Part shown: one piece after another, positions 18,919 to 27,249 of the stretch
How positions within the stretch are numbered: the first letter of the stretch is position 1
Layout of the letters: every line of letters starts with the position of its first letter
DNA from: Oceanospirillaceae bacterium
Lineage (GTDB): Bacteria > Pseudomonadota > Gammaproteobacteria > Pseudomonadales > Balneatricaceae
Assembly (NCBI GenBank): GCA_013215505.1
Contig: JABSQZ010000001.1
Span: forward strand, 372,001-436,000
Length of the DNA stretch: 64,000 bases
Direction of reading: 5' to 3'
The notes under the pieces: model-generated
What the model was told of the DNA's origin: nothing
The model's input: only the letters and a program-made list of their open reading frames with translations
Databases searched by the model: none
Position numbers and translations under genes: made by a program

Positions 18919-19351
18919 TACAAAAAATAAAATTTATATGCTTTCTGGAGCAATTATTAACAATCAACAAGTTATAAACAATAAAACAAAACCTTACCTT
19001 GAATGCCGTTTATACAGTGATTCAATACAGCACACCATTAGCAGCTGATGCTAGTACCTACCTCGCTGTCATCCCAGTATTTAGCTTAGTTTTAGCATGA
19101 GTCAGCCACTCATAGCTCACTCTCTGATGGTAAATCTAACACATTGATCAATCGGAAAAAATAGACCAATAAAAGCACTATCAATCTAGTATTAAGAATT
19201 AATCTAGTGCAGAATCAATTTCTTAGTTATTTAAAAAAATTGTAGTTGCCCCAATTTTAAAAGACAGCGGGCATGCTCCCAAGTGCAATTTTTGCAAATA
19301 CTGTTACAGAATAAAATCCTAAACTCAAATAATTACAACAAGGAGAAACTC
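18919..19351. other. Gene-free stretch before a small membrane protein gene
   Basis: AT-rich, with no conserved reading frame or repeat that I could recognise. It probably holds the promoter of the 19352 gene. Confidence 0.4.
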
Positions 19352-19555
19352 ATGAAAATTTTAGGCATCCTCATTATCGCTTTTGGTCTGATTGATTTAA
19401 TTGGCAGCTATATGGAATTCGATTTATGGGGTGGTTTTATTGGCGTTCAATTACCTGACCAGTTATGGCAGTACTCCTCCTATATTGAAATCGCCATAGG
19501 TTATTTAGTCATGAAATTTGCACCTACTAATTCAGAAGAAGTGCTGGACTCATAA
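19352..19555 (+). CDS. Small two-helix membrane protein, unknown function
   Basis: A 67-residue protein (MKILGILIIAFGLIDLIGSY, then WGGFIGVQLPDQLWQYSSYIEIAIGYLVMK) with an N-terminal helix (3-20) and a second at about 45-60. An AAGGAG box 7 bp before ATG 19352 fixes the start; an upstream ATG at 19283 lacks one. The family name is not known to me. It converges on the DUF1801-like gene, with a heptamer element between them. Confidence 0.65.
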   Translation: MKILGILIIAFGLIDLIGSYMEFDLWGGFIGVQLPDQLWQYSSYIEIAIGYLVMKFAPTNSEEVLDS

Positions 19556-19576
19556 GCGCACAGCCTTGAGCGCATA

Positions 19577-19652
19577 AAAGGTCGAGTAGCGAGTAGTATT
19601 TTGATTGTTACTTACGACTTACGACTCGCTACTTACGACTTAAAATTACGAC
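19577..19652. repeat. Heptamer/hairpin element between convergent genes
   Basis: Contains GAGTAGCGAGTAG, then TTTTGATTGTT, then ACTTACG x2 (19610-19623), CTCGCTAC, another ACTTACG (19631-19637) and degenerate units. GTAGCGAGT and ACTCGCTAC pair as stem arms. The TTTTGATTGTTACTTAC core is shared with the elements at 60438 and 62400. The minus-strand gene's TAA at 19653 abuts it. Confidence 0.75.
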
Positions 19653-19976
19653 TTAAAAATTACGATTGACCTTTAACGCTTGCTGAAAATAATAATCCAG
19701 CTCAAGATTCAGCATTGTGCGCAGAGACAGCACTTTCATCCTTTTAGTGTTTCCATGTAACAACCCGTAGTCATCATCCATCAGAAAACCCTTGAGAAAG
19801 CCGATATCCACACCTTCGGACATGGTTCTGATATGGCACAAAGCCGAGCCTTTAAATGCATAAGTAGTTATTTTTTCTTTCTTTAATTCTTCAATATCAG
19901 CTTGTGCCAAAAGCTTTGCTCGCACCACCATAAACAAATCTTTATGCTGCGAGCCCATATCTTTATCAAATTGCAT
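19653..19976 (-). CDS. DUF1801-like protein
   Basis: A 107-residue soluble protein: HKDLFMVVRAKLLA, then YAFKGSALCHIRTMSEGVDIGFLKGFLMDDDYGLL and KRMKVLSLRTM. This is the arrangement of DUF1801 (YdhG-like) proteins, whose function is unsettled. A CGGAGGTAAT box directly before ATG 19976 decides the start over the upstream ATG at 20006. Its stop codon touches the heptamer element. Confidence 0.65.
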   Translation of the reverse strand: MQFDKDMGSQHKDLFMVVRAKLLAQADIEELKKEKITTYAFKGSALCHIRTMSEGVDIGFLKGFLMDDDYGLLHGNTKRMKVLSLRTMLNLELDYYFQQALKVNRNF

Positions 19977-20373
19977 ATTACCTCCGGGCTGTTCATTAAT
20001 ATGCATTAATGTTACCGCGACTCTACTGACAAACTCTGTCAGTAGTCATGAAGAAAAAATAGGCCAATCACTACTTGAAGTTGGAATTTTCAAACGGGGC
20101 CTGAACTCGGCTGAAAAACATTTACACTTTTGCAGTCGGAGATCCAAAGAGCAGCGATTTTGCAAAGTGTTAGATTTTTAATCGCTTTATTTTATTATTT
20201 CAACTAATACACAGGCATACGGGCCTTGTTCTGCGTCTACTTTTTTAGCCTAACACTCGCGGTTAGCGCAGCAAAACTTCTCTCACACAGAGCTGCATCT
20301 TAAGCTGTCACGGGCTAAATTAGTCTGAGATGTTATTTGGCTATTGATCATTGATCAAATTCATCCTAATATG
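19977..20373. other. Gene-free stretch
   Basis: About 400 bp without a supported reading frame. It ends with TTGATCATTGATCAA-like dyads (about 20345-20358) and the 22-bp inverted repeat at 20374. Confidence 0.4.
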
Positions 20374-20395
20374 CTGTTATACACATGTATAACAG
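20374..20395. promoter_or_regulatory. Inverted repeat CTGTTATACA-N2-TGTATAACAG, putative TetR operator
   Basis: Perfect 10-bp arms 15 bp before the dioxygenase start. A copy with 18 of 22 bases identical lies before the ABC transporter operon (22417-22438), bracketing the BetI-like tetR gene. Confidence 0.75.
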
Positions 20396-20410
20396 TTAGG
20401 TATAAATACC

Positions 20411-21541
20411 ATGTTAATAAAAAATGTAACTGCTACTGCTACGGGCTTAATCGTGCTGTGGGCCGACCAGAGTACCATGACTTTTTCCTGGTTTTGGTTG
20501 ATGGATCATAGCAATGACCCACAGAGCGTGAACAGCCAGACGCTGCAGCGCAATGTCGATACTTTTTCTATCCCACTGGATATCGCAGCGGACTCTGCGC
20601 AGCTAGATGCTGCGGCTACACTAGTGCAAATCAACTGGCCAAATCAGCAAATAACCACAATATCTTGCCTGCGCTTGTGCCAGGTAGCCGGAAAAACCTT
20701 AGACGATGAGCAGCTCTCGGAGACTGGCAGCAAAACATTCTGGCTGGCAGATAACATGCCTGAAACGCTGCCAAGCATTTCCTACCACGAAGTGATGCAA
20801 AGCGAGCAAGGAGTCCTCAACTGGTTAGAAAATATTGATACTTACGGTTTTAGTATCGTCACCCAGACAGTCGCTACCGAACAGGCAACGATTGCCTTAG
20901 CTGAGCGGATTGCAGCTGCACAAACAACCATTTTCGGTACTTACTGGCCTCTTTCCAGTGAGGTAAAACACCACGATGACTCTGCTTACACCACCGACTT
21001 TTTAGCACCGCACACAGACGCTTGTTACTATTACAACGCTGCCGGACTGCAGATGTTTAACTGTATGGAGTTCGACGGTAGCGGCGGTGAAAGTGTGCTG
21101 GTAGATGGCTTTGCAATCGCCAGACGGATCCAGGCAGAGCGACCTGATTTATACGAAATTTTATCCAGGGTAGCAGTGCCAGGTCACTACAAAGAAACCG
21201 CTGTACACTTGGCGGCCGAGCGACCTACTTTTCGACTAGATAGGCGCGGCGAACTAGAACAAGTCAGCTTTAATAATTACGACAGATCTCCCTTTATATT
21301 GGAAGCTGGGGAACAGAGCCAATTTTATCAGGCTTACGCTGAGTTTAACCGCCACAGTATGAATCAGGATAATTGGATTAAAATAGCGCTGCGTCCAGGC
21401 ACCGCACTTATTTTTAATAACTGGCGCTGTTTACACGGTCGCATGGGCTATTCGGGCAAGCGTAATTTCTTCGGTTGCTATCACGATCGGGCGGACTATC
21501 AAAGCCGGATGCGAACGCTGCAGCAAACCCTTAGCCTTTGA
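20411..21541 (+). CDS. Gamma-butyrobetaine hydroxylase-like Fe(II)/2-oxoglutarate dioxygenase
   Basis: A 376-residue protein with a DUF971-like N-terminal domain (about 1-95) and a TauD-fold catalytic domain. Iron ligands are visible as H201-T202-D203 (APHTDACYYYNAAGLQMF) and H342 (NNWRCLHGRMGY), with the 2-oxoglutarate-binding arginine just after. This layout is that of gamma-butyrobetaine or trimethyllysine hydroxylase, which act in carnitine synthesis. Unusually, the N-terminal domain has no cysteine before about residue 86, so the zinc site of the animal enzyme is missing. The shared operator with an amino-acid-type ABC importer suggests catabolism of an imported quaternary or basic amino-acid derivative; the exact substrate is unknown. 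Confidence 0.8.
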   Translation: MLIKNVTATATGLIVLWADQSTMTFSWFWLMDHSNDPQSVNSQTLQRNVDTFSIPLDIAADSAQLDAAATLVQINWPNQQITTISCLRLCQVAGKTLDDEQLSETGSKTFWLADNMPETLPSISYHEVMQSEQGVLNWLENIDTYGFSIVTQTVATEQATIALAERIAAAQTTIFGTYWPLSSEVKHHDDSAYTTDFLAPHTDACYYYNAAGLQMFNCMEFDGSGGESVLVDGFAIARRIQAERPDLYEILSRVAVPGHYKETAVHLAAERPTFRLDRRGELEQVSFNNYDRSPFILEAGEQSQFYQAYAEFNRHSMNQDNWIKIALRPGTALIFNNWRCLHGRMGYSGKRNFFGCYHDRADYQSRMRTLQQTLSL

Positions 21542-21702
21542 TAACGTCCAACAACATAAAGCTGAAGTTACCCGGTATTTTTTCTATAACCCAAAAGCTG
21601 CCAGGGTAAATCACTGTCGGCTGATTTTCTCTGTGGCATAAGTCAATTGCGCTTAATATCTGCACTGTTAACGTCGATCAATGCTCACTTGCCTGATCAA
21701 TC

Positions 21703-22332
21703 TTACAATGTTTCAAGATCCAGCAGTGATTGCACGGATTCAACCCCTAATTCTGACAGCGAGCCGCTGTCGAATAAGTCCATCGCCAGGCAGCCCTCTA
21801 ACCAGAGTCCATCGATCAAAGCGTTAACAGCGATTGCATAGCGCTCGATCTGCTTGTCATCAATGTCCCGCTGCTGTTCTGCAAAAACATCCCGTACCAG
21901 GGATTCACATTCATTGCGAAAATCTATATAGGCCTCTCGATGGCTGATGCCTATCTCAGGAATAGCGTTAATTAGGCTGGTAAAGGAAGCCCATAATTGA
22001 TAATTACGCGGATGGACAACGGGCGCTTGCAGTGATGTTTCGATAAACAGCCTTAAACGGGCAAGGGGCCCGCCACGACAATTATCTAACGATTGTATTG
22101 CCTGAGTGGTCATCTTTGACATAGTCGCTTTATGGGCCGCACACAGCAAGGTATTTTTGTCGGGGAAGTAGTGTCGAACTAAGCCCGGGGTCACGTCGGC
22201 AATTTCGGCGACCCGTCGGATAGTCGCGGCACCTATCCCCCCCTGCACAATACACTCCATCGTCGCCTCGATGAGTGAGGTGCGTCTTTCTTCTTCACTG
22301 GCGCGGCGAAACGGGCGGCGGGTAGTAGTCAT
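21703..22332 (-). CDS. BetI-like TetR family regulator
   Basis: A 209-residue regulator. The N-terminal part RRASEEERRTSLIEATMECI, then IRRVAEIADVTPGLVRHYFPDKNTLL, is typical of the BetI-type branch that controls betaine or quaternary-amine genes; the C-terminal half is the matching ligand domain (FWxSF-like LWASFTSLINAIP, ALIDGLWLEGCL). It lies convergent to the dioxygenase and divergent from the ABC transporter operon. Both of these carry the same inverted repeat, so they are its probable targets. Confidence 0.85.
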   Translation of the reverse strand: MTTTRRPFRRASEEERRTSLIEATMECIVQGGIGAATIRRVAEIADVTPGLVRHYFPDKNTLLCAAHKATMSKMTTQAIQSLDNCRGGPLARLRLFIETSLQAPVVHPRNYQLWASFTSLINAIPEIGISHREAYIDFRNECESLVRDVFAEQQRDIDDKQIERYAIAVNALIDGLWLEGCLAMDLFDSGSLSELGVESVQSLLDLETL

Positions 22333-22416
22333 TTAGAGGGCCATTCAAGGTTAATTAGAGCGATGATCTTACAGTGTTTTGAGTTTTTTAGACAAATTAT
22401 AAGTGTTAACCATTGC

Positions 22417-22438
22417 TTGTTATACAAATGAATAATAG
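22417..22438. promoter_or_regulatory. Second copy of the TetR operator, before the ABC operon
   Basis: Matches 18 of 22 bases of the perfect repeat at 20374-20395; the left half TGTTATACA is identical and the right half is degenerate. It lies 28 bp before the ATPase start, between it and the divergent tetR. Confidence 0.6.
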
Positions 22439-22465
22439 TATCGAAGCACAACTTTTGAGGTATTT

Positions 22466-23275
22466 ATGCTGACAAGTGCAAATAATAATAATCTTAACAA
22501 CAGTGACAGCCCTGCAATTGACGCCATTCACATCCGCGGATTGCGCAAATCTTTCGGCAGCACAGAAGTCTTAAAAGGTATTGATTTAACTGCAAAAAAA
22601 GGAGACGTCATCGCGATCATCGGCGGTAGCGGCTCCGGTAAATCGACACTGCTGCGCTGTATAAACTTATTAGAAACTCCCTGCGCCGGAAATGTCAGCA
22701 TCGGCGGTGAAACCATCAAGATGAAGCAGACCTCAGAGGGCCCGGTCCCCGCAGACAAACATCAAGTCAGACGCTTGCGTGCCAGTTTAGCCATGGTGTT
22801 CCAAAACTTTAATCTCTGGCAGCACATGACCATATTGGAAAACCTGATTGCAGCACCGACCTTAGTCCAGGGAATGCCAAAAGCGGCGGCGATTGACCTG
22901 GCCAAGCAGCTGTTGACCCGCGTCGGCCTGAGCGACAAACAAGACACTTATCCGGCTTTCTTATCCGGCGGCCAACAGCAGCGCGTAGCGATCGCCCGAG
23001 CGCTGGCTGTGCAACCCGATGTGATGCTATTTGACGAACCCACCTCTGCCCTGGATCCCGAGCTGGTGGGTGACGTGTTGAAGGTCATCGAAGACTTAGC
23101 CCGCGAGGGGCGTACTATGTTGTTAGTCACCCACGAAATGAAATTTGCCCGCGAGGTCGCCAGCCACGTGGTGTTTCTTCACCAGGGATTGATCGAAGAA
23201 CAGGGACCGCCCGAAGCTATTTTCGGAAATCCACAATCCGAGCGCTTGCAACAGTTTATTAGAACGGTTCAGTAG
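22466..23275 (+). CDS. ABC transporter ATPase, polar amino acid type (HisP-like)
   Basis: A 269-residue ATPase with Walker A GGSGSGKST, Q-loop AMVFQNFNLWQHMTI, signature LSGGQQQRVAIARAL, Walker B VMLFDEPTSALDPELV and the H-loop VTHEMKFA. The insertion IKMKQTSEGPVPADKHQVRRLR is typical of HisP, AotP and related importers of basic amino acids or opines. First gene of a four-gene operon. It provides energy for the importer with the permeases at 24273 and 25007. Confidence 0.92.
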   Translation: MLTSANNNNLNNSDSPAIDAIHIRGLRKSFGSTEVLKGIDLTAKKGDVIAIIGGSGSGKSTLLRCINLLETPCAGNVSIGGETIKMKQTSEGPVPADKHQVRRLRASLAMVFQNFNLWQHMTILENLIAAPTLVQGMPKAAAIDLAKQLLTRVGLSDKQDTYPAFLSGGQQQRVAIARALAVQPDVMLFDEPTSALDPELVGDVLKVIEDLAREGRTMLLVTHEMKFAREVASHVVFLHQGLIEEQGPPEAIFGNPQSERLQQFIRTVQ

Positions 23276-23324
23276 TGCCTGCAGTACTGAGCCTTTAGCT
23301 ATAACATCAGGAGACAATAACAAC

Positions 23325-24107
23325 ATGAAAATCCTTAATAAACATGCCTTGATTGGTTCATTAATGACGCTGATCGCCATGCCTGCTATGGCCGGGGACA
23401 CCATTAAAGTCGGCTTCGCCGCAGAGCCTTACCCGCCTTTTTCCTATACCGATGCCTCTGGCACCTGGAAGGGCTGGGAAATAGAATTAATGGGCGCGAT
23501 TTGCGAAACAGCTGCGCTCGATTGCAAGATTACCCCTATCGCCTGGGACGGTATCATTCCAGCGCTTAACAGCAAGAAAATCGATATCATCATGGCATCG
23601 ATGTCTATCACCCCGGACCGCCTGAAAGTGATAGATTTTTCTGACAAGTACTACAACACCCCCGCGGTGATTGTCGGCGACAAGAATGTTGACATTGGCA
23701 CCACCGCAAAGAGTATGAAAGGTAAAATCCTCGGCGTTCAAAGCGGTACCATTCACCGCAAATACGTCTTGAAACACTTTGCCGACGCCGCTGATACGAT
23801 TAAAGAATACCAAACCCAGGACGAGGCGAATCAGGATTTAGTCGCCGGGCGCATCGATGCGCTACAAGCTGACTCACTGGCGATGATGGATTTCATCAAC
23901 TCGGATCAAGGTATCGCCTGCTGCGAGATTAAGGGAGAAGTTGCCGCTGATCTGGAGATTCTCGGCCCGGGAATAGGCGTAGGTCTACGCCAGGGAGAGA
24001 CTGCTCTTAAACTGGCGATTAATACCGCGATCAAAACCTTGCGTGACAATGGTAAGTATCAGAGTATTTCTAAAAAGTACTTTAGCTTCGACCCTTACGG
24101 CAAGTAA
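23325..24107 (+). CDS. Periplasmic amino-acid-type binding protein (HisJ/ArgT-like)
   Basis: A 260-residue SBP_bac_3 protein with a signal peptide (LIGSLMTLIAMPAMAGD), the ligand-site phrase FAAEPYPPFSYTDASGTWKGWEIELMGAIC, IIMASMSITPDRLKVIDFSDKYYNTPAVIVG and a hinge/second-lobe LGVQSGTIHRKY. An AGGAG box precedes ATG 23325. It delivers the substrate to the adjacent permeases. Family resemblance is to basic amino acid, opine or ectoine binders; the neighbouring dioxygenase suggests a methylated or basic amine. A strong hairpin follows it. Confidence 0.9.
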   Translation: MKILNKHALIGSLMTLIAMPAMAGDTIKVGFAAEPYPPFSYTDASGTWKGWEIELMGAICETAALDCKITPIAWDGIIPALNSKKIDIIMASMSITPDRLKVIDFSDKYYNTPAVIVGDKNVDIGTTAKSMKGKILGVQSGTIHRKYVLKHFADAADTIKEYQTQDEANQDLVAGRIDALQADSLAMMDFINSDQGIACCEIKGEVAADLEILGPGIGVGLRQGETALKLAINTAIKTLRDNGKYQSISKKYFSFDPYGK

Positions 24108-24150
24108 TTCAGCCCCTCAAAACCCTGGATTCTACTGTGCAATTTAGGAC

Positions 24151-24178
24151 AATAAGTGCATGATATAATGCACTTATT
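24151..24178 (+). terminator. Intra-operon hairpin (attenuator) after the binding-protein gene
   Basis: AATAAGTGCA and TGCACTTATT form a perfect 10-bp stem with an 8-nt loop, followed by TCTTATTTT. It lies between binding-protein and permease genes, where partial termination or mRNA stabilisation would give more binding protein than permease. Confidence 0.6.
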
Positions 24179-24272
24179 TCTTATTTTGGCGGCTAGGTGC
24201 TATCGAATTATTGTTACTACTTAGTTGCCGATCGCCTGGGTCGCCAACTGAATCCCCAGAGGAAAGTTAGTT

Positions 24273-25004
24273 TTGGATACTGTATCTTCGATGTTCGAGA
24301 GCCTGCAGCTACTCGCGTTGTCCCCGCCCGGCTGGGGTGGAAATTTACTCCGCGGCTTGTTACATACATTAGAAATTGCCATCGGCGGATACTCTTTAGG
24401 GCTGGCTATCGGCTTGATGGGAGCCTGCGGCAAACTCTACGGCGGTGTTGTGGTTCGCGATTGCCTCGCTTGTTATACGACTTTGGTGCGTGCTGTTCCC
24501 GAGCTGATCCTGATACTGTTGCTCTATTATGCAGGTACCGATCTGATCAATCAGCTGATGTTCTGGATGGGTAGAGATGCCGTTGACATCGATGGATTGA
24601 TTGCCGGCATATTTGTGATTGGCTTTGTGCAAGGCGCTTATAGCACTGAAGTTATTCGCGGCGCCATACAAGCTATCCCTCAGGGACAGTTAGAGGCGGC
24701 TAAGGCTTACGGCATGTCATTCTGGCAGAGCTTGCGCAAAATCACCTTGCCGGCGATGCTCCCCTATGCGATACCCGGGCTCGCCAACCTCTGGTTGATT
24801 GCCACTAAAGATACAGCACTACTCGCAGTGGTCGGCTTTAGCGAACTCACCCTGGAAACACGCCAGGCCGCTGGCTCCACTAAGCATTATATGCTGTTTT
24901 ACTGTGCTGCCGGGGTGCTCTATCTGATGGTCACGTTAGTCTCCAACCGTTTAATTGCGCGAATAGAGAACTGGTCGCGCCGCGGCTTTGCCAAGGAGCA
25001 ATAA
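24273..25004 (+). CDS. ABC transporter permease (HisQ-like)
   Basis: A 243-residue membrane protein. The first third has GLLHTLEIAIGGYSLGLAIG, the usual amino-acid permease N-terminus. The EAA loop, which contacts the ATPase, is QLEAAKAYGMSFWQSLRKITLPAMLP. The start at TTG 24273 is supported by AGAGGAAAG about 10 bp upstream; the next ATG (24291) lacks a suitable box. It pairs with the permease that starts 3 bp after its stop. Confidence 0.88.
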   Translation: MDTVSSMFESLQLLALSPPGWGGNLLRGLLHTLEIAIGGYSLGLAIGLMGACGKLYGGVVVRDCLACYTTLVRAVPELILILLLYYAGTDLINQLMFWMGRDAVDIDGLIAGIFVIGFVQGAYSTEVIRGAIQAIPQGQLEAAKAYGMSFWQSLRKITLPAMLPYAIPGLANLWLIATKDTALLAVVGFSELTLETRQAAGSTKHYMLFYCAAGVLYLMVTLVSNRLIARIENWSRRGFAKEQ

Positions 25005-25006
25005 AG

Positions 25007-25786
25007 ATGACCCAGAGCAGAAATTTTTGGCTGCTGCACCGTATCGTGCTCGCCGCAATCGGCATTTCTATCTTAGTCTGCAGTGCGATTTTTTTACGTT
25101 GGGACTGGCTGCCAGATTATTACAGTATTATTTTAAAGGGCCTGTGGCTCACTCTCTGGCTATTAGTTGCCAGTGTCGCTATAGGTTTCACCTTGGCCCT
25201 GCCTGTGGGCTTAGTTCAAGTTAGTGGACCTAAGCCGTTGGCGATGTTGGCACGCGGTTTTTGTAATATCATCCGCGGTACCCCTCTACTGCTACAGTTG
25301 TGGCTATTGTATTACGGCCTGGGCTCACTATTTTCCACTATGCCGGAAATTCGCAGCTCCTCAATGTGGCCCTATCTGCGCCAGGCGTGGCCCTACGCTC
25401 TGCTCTGTCTCACTCTGTCTTTTGTCGCCTATGAAGCAGAAGTGATGCGCGGTGCGTTTTTAGGCGTGCCCAAAGGCGAGCTCGAAGCAGCACGGGCCTT
25501 TGGTTTCAGTGATTGGCAAGTGTTTCGCAAAGTGTGGTTGCCAAGAGCGATTCAACGCGCCTTGCCCACATTGGGCGGCGAGGTCGTTCTGCAACTAAAA
25601 GCCACACCGCTGGTGGCGACGATCACAGTGATTGATGTCTACGGTGCCTTTTCTAAAGTGCGGCAAGATACATTTTTGACCTACGAACCGCTATTGTTAC
25701 TGGCACTAGTCTACATGTTGTTTGCCGGAGTTCTGGTATTGTTTTTTCGCTATTTAGAGAATCGCATACCGAGCAAACAAGCCTGA
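25007..25786 (+). CDS. ABC transporter permease (HisM-like)
   Basis: A 259-residue membrane protein, second subunit of the importer channel. Visible: GLWLTLWLLVASVAIGFTLALPVGL, CNIIRGTPLLLQLWLLYYGLG and the EAA loop ELEAARAFGFSDWQVFRKVWLPRAIQRALP. It begins 3 bp after the HisQ-like gene, with the box AAGGAG inside that gene's end, so the two are translationally linked. The insert SMWPYLRQAWPYALLCLTLSFVAYEAEVMRGAFLGVPKG matches the HisM/AotM group. Confidence 0.9.
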   Translation: MTQSRNFWLLHRIVLAAIGISILVCSAIFLRWDWLPDYYSIILKGLWLTLWLLVASVAIGFTLALPVGLVQVSGPKPLAMLARGFCNIIRGTPLLLQLWLLYYGLGSLFSTMPEIRSSSMWPYLRQAWPYALLCLTLSFVAYEAEVMRGAFLGVPKGELEAARAFGFSDWQVFRKVWLPRAIQRALPTLGGEVVLQLKATPLVATITVIDVYGAFSKVRQDTFLTYEPLLLLALVYMLFAGVLVLFFRYLENRIPSKQA

Positions 25787-25922
25787 CAACAGTACTGGAA
25801 TAAATTCCGGGTCAGTTTTGAAGAGCTATCTTCTGGTTTCACTGACACTGCTATAGAAAGAGGACGATAAGTCCGCAAAATCAGACACCCCAGCTAATAG
25901 TAAATACTGAATACAACACTAT

Positions 25923-25970
25923 AAAAAAGGGCCCCGTCATTCTCATCGACACTGAGGATGACGACAGCCC
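25923..25970 (-). terminator. Rho-independent terminator of the YHS gene
   Basis: On the minus strand a GC-rich stem (CGTCATTCTCA pairing with TGAGGATGACG, one wobble, extended by GGGC/GCCC) is followed by six Ts, 45 bp after the stop of the leftward YHS gene. Confidence 0.8.
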
Positions 25971-26014
25971 AGATTAGAGTGTGCGCCGGTTAAACGATGA
26001 TTCAGCCAGGTCGC

Positions 26015-26455
26015 TTATAGCTTGGCCCAGTTCTCATCACCGTCTGCGATATAACCGGGAATATCTTTAACCCAGCGCTTGCGTACCGATAAGCTGTAGT
26101 TCAAATACAATTTATCATTGACGATGGTAAATGCCTTGGGGTCCACAGCAACCAATTTATCGTTGGCTATGGCAAAGGCACAATGGCCCCCGTACTGAGG
26201 TGCATATTTTTTCGGATCAGCCAAAAACAACTGTTTATTCTGCGCTGAGGAGAAATGCCAGTTGGCCCCCATGTAACTAGCACTGAATGCTTTCTTTCCC
26301 TTCACCGGTTTGTTTTGGGTGAAATAGGCAACAGTGTCATAACCCCGAATTGCCGCTCCGTTTTTGCTGAATACCGGCTTATCTGCCGCGATTGCCTGCA
26401 GAGAAAACACCGCAAACAGCACCACTAAAAAAGACCTTACTAAAACATTATTCAT
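26015..26455 (-). CDS. Exported YHS-domain family protein
   Basis: A 146-residue protein with a signal peptide (NNVLVRSFLVVLFAVFSLQ, cut after AIAA) and a YHS-type domain: AIRGYDTVAYFTQNKPVKGK, then FSASYMGANWHFSSAQNKQLF and DPKKYAPQYGGHCAFA. YHS domains are small folds often found in metal-related or redox proteins; many stand-alone periplasmic ones are of unknown role. ATG 26455 has AGGGAT upstream; the ATG at 26494 would place residues before the signal peptide. It ends at a strong terminator. Confidence 0.85.
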   Translation of the reverse strand: MNNVLVRSFLVVLFAVFSLQAIAADKPVFSKNGAAIRGYDTVAYFTQNKPVKGKKAFSASYMGANWHFSSAQNKQLFLADPKKYAPQYGGHCAFAIANDKLVAVDPKAFTIVNDKLYLNYSLSVRKRWVKDIPGYIADGDENWAKL

Positions 26456-26572
26456 AAATACATATCCCTGGTGAAGTGCAATTAATACCTGCACAAATTA
26501 AAAATCCAATCTGAAAAACATACTGCCTTTTAAATGTACGTACAAACAAAGCCATTAGATTCACCACTCATG

Positions 26573-26677
26573 ACTTCCAACTTCCAACTTCCAACTTCCA
26601 ACTTCCAACTTCCAACTTCCAACTTCCAACTTCCAACTTCCAACTTACGACTTACGACTTACGACTTCCGACTTTCA
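26573..26677 (+). repeat. Composite heptamer array: ACTTCCA x10, ACTTACG x3, ACTTCCG x1, ACTTTCA
   Basis: Ten perfect ACTTCCA units (26573-26642) run without a gap into three ACTTACG (26643-26663), one ACTTCCG (26664-26670) and ACTTTCA. One array thus holds three of the unit types seen singly elsewhere. The end of the array encodes the last residues and the stop codon of the DUF2937-like gene. Confidence 0.95.
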
Positions 26678-27153
26678 TACGCCCTTCTCTTGAAAGGCCA
26701 GGTTATTAATAGATTTAATATCAAGCCAAATATAAGACCGAACGCTAAGCCGCTTGAAGTAAAAGGGATACCCATTTTAAAATTAGTGATTGAGCCTTTA
26801 AGTGCTGTATATCTCGTTGGATTTAACATAAACAGTACTTTTTCAAATATATTGCCCTTCGCAAAAATATCGACCCCGACTTTAAGATCCGCGAACAGTG
26901 CCAGAGTAGCCATTTTTTGCCTGGCATCCGTTCTCACACTTGCCTCAGTGTTTTGCAAGTGCCGATCAATCATTGACAGTAAATCCACAAACTCGTGTTT
27001 CTTTGCGGTCCTTTCATACCCATCCACCTGGAACTTTGTAGCTTCATACAGACCCGATAAATACTGGTGATAATGATCAACCAACAGTGGACCTTGCAAA
27101 GCGAGAATGAATGTTAAACCAAATATCAATTTATCGAAAATTCTTACAATCAC
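26659..27153 (-). CDS. DUF2937-like membrane protein whose end lies in the heptamer array
   Basis: A 164-residue protein with an N-terminal helix (about 8-25) and a C-terminal helix (about 130-152); between them is a soluble coiled region (QYLSGLYEATKFQVDGYERT, then VDLLSMIDRHLQNTEAS). The QGPLLVDHYHQYLSGL start is like DUF2937 proteins of unknown function. The last residues ESRKS and the TAA stop are read from heptamer units (GTCGGAA, GTCGTAA), so array changes could alter its C-terminus. Confidence 0.6.
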   Translation of the reverse strand: MIVRIFDKLIFGLTFILALQGPLLVDHYHQYLSGLYEATKFQVDGYERTAKKHEFVDLLSMIDRHLQNTEASVRTDARQKMATLALFADLKVGVDIFAKGNIFEKVLFMLNPTRYTALKGSITNFKMGIPFTSSGLAFGLIFGLILNLLITWPFKRRAYESRKS

Positions 27154-27249
27154 ATTCAGTTTTCCTATTGATGTTTTACGCCTAATTAATTGACAAAAAT
27201 TTAGTGGACATCATTTTTTGAAAATTAAGCGCATATTTTTTGTATATTT

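Noticed and set aside
22466-25786. Calling the ABC transporter a histidine or ectoine importer because hut and doe genes are near
   Set aside because: It is linked by operator to the dioxygenase and TetR genes instead, and the binding-protein sequence does not settle the ligand.
26573-26677. CRISPR-like appearance of the regularly repeated blocks, and the translated frame made of repeated TSNFQLP residues
   Set aside because: The repeats are 7 bp with no unique spacers and no cas genes. The repetitive peptide is a by-product of a 7-bp unit read in a 21-bp cycle.
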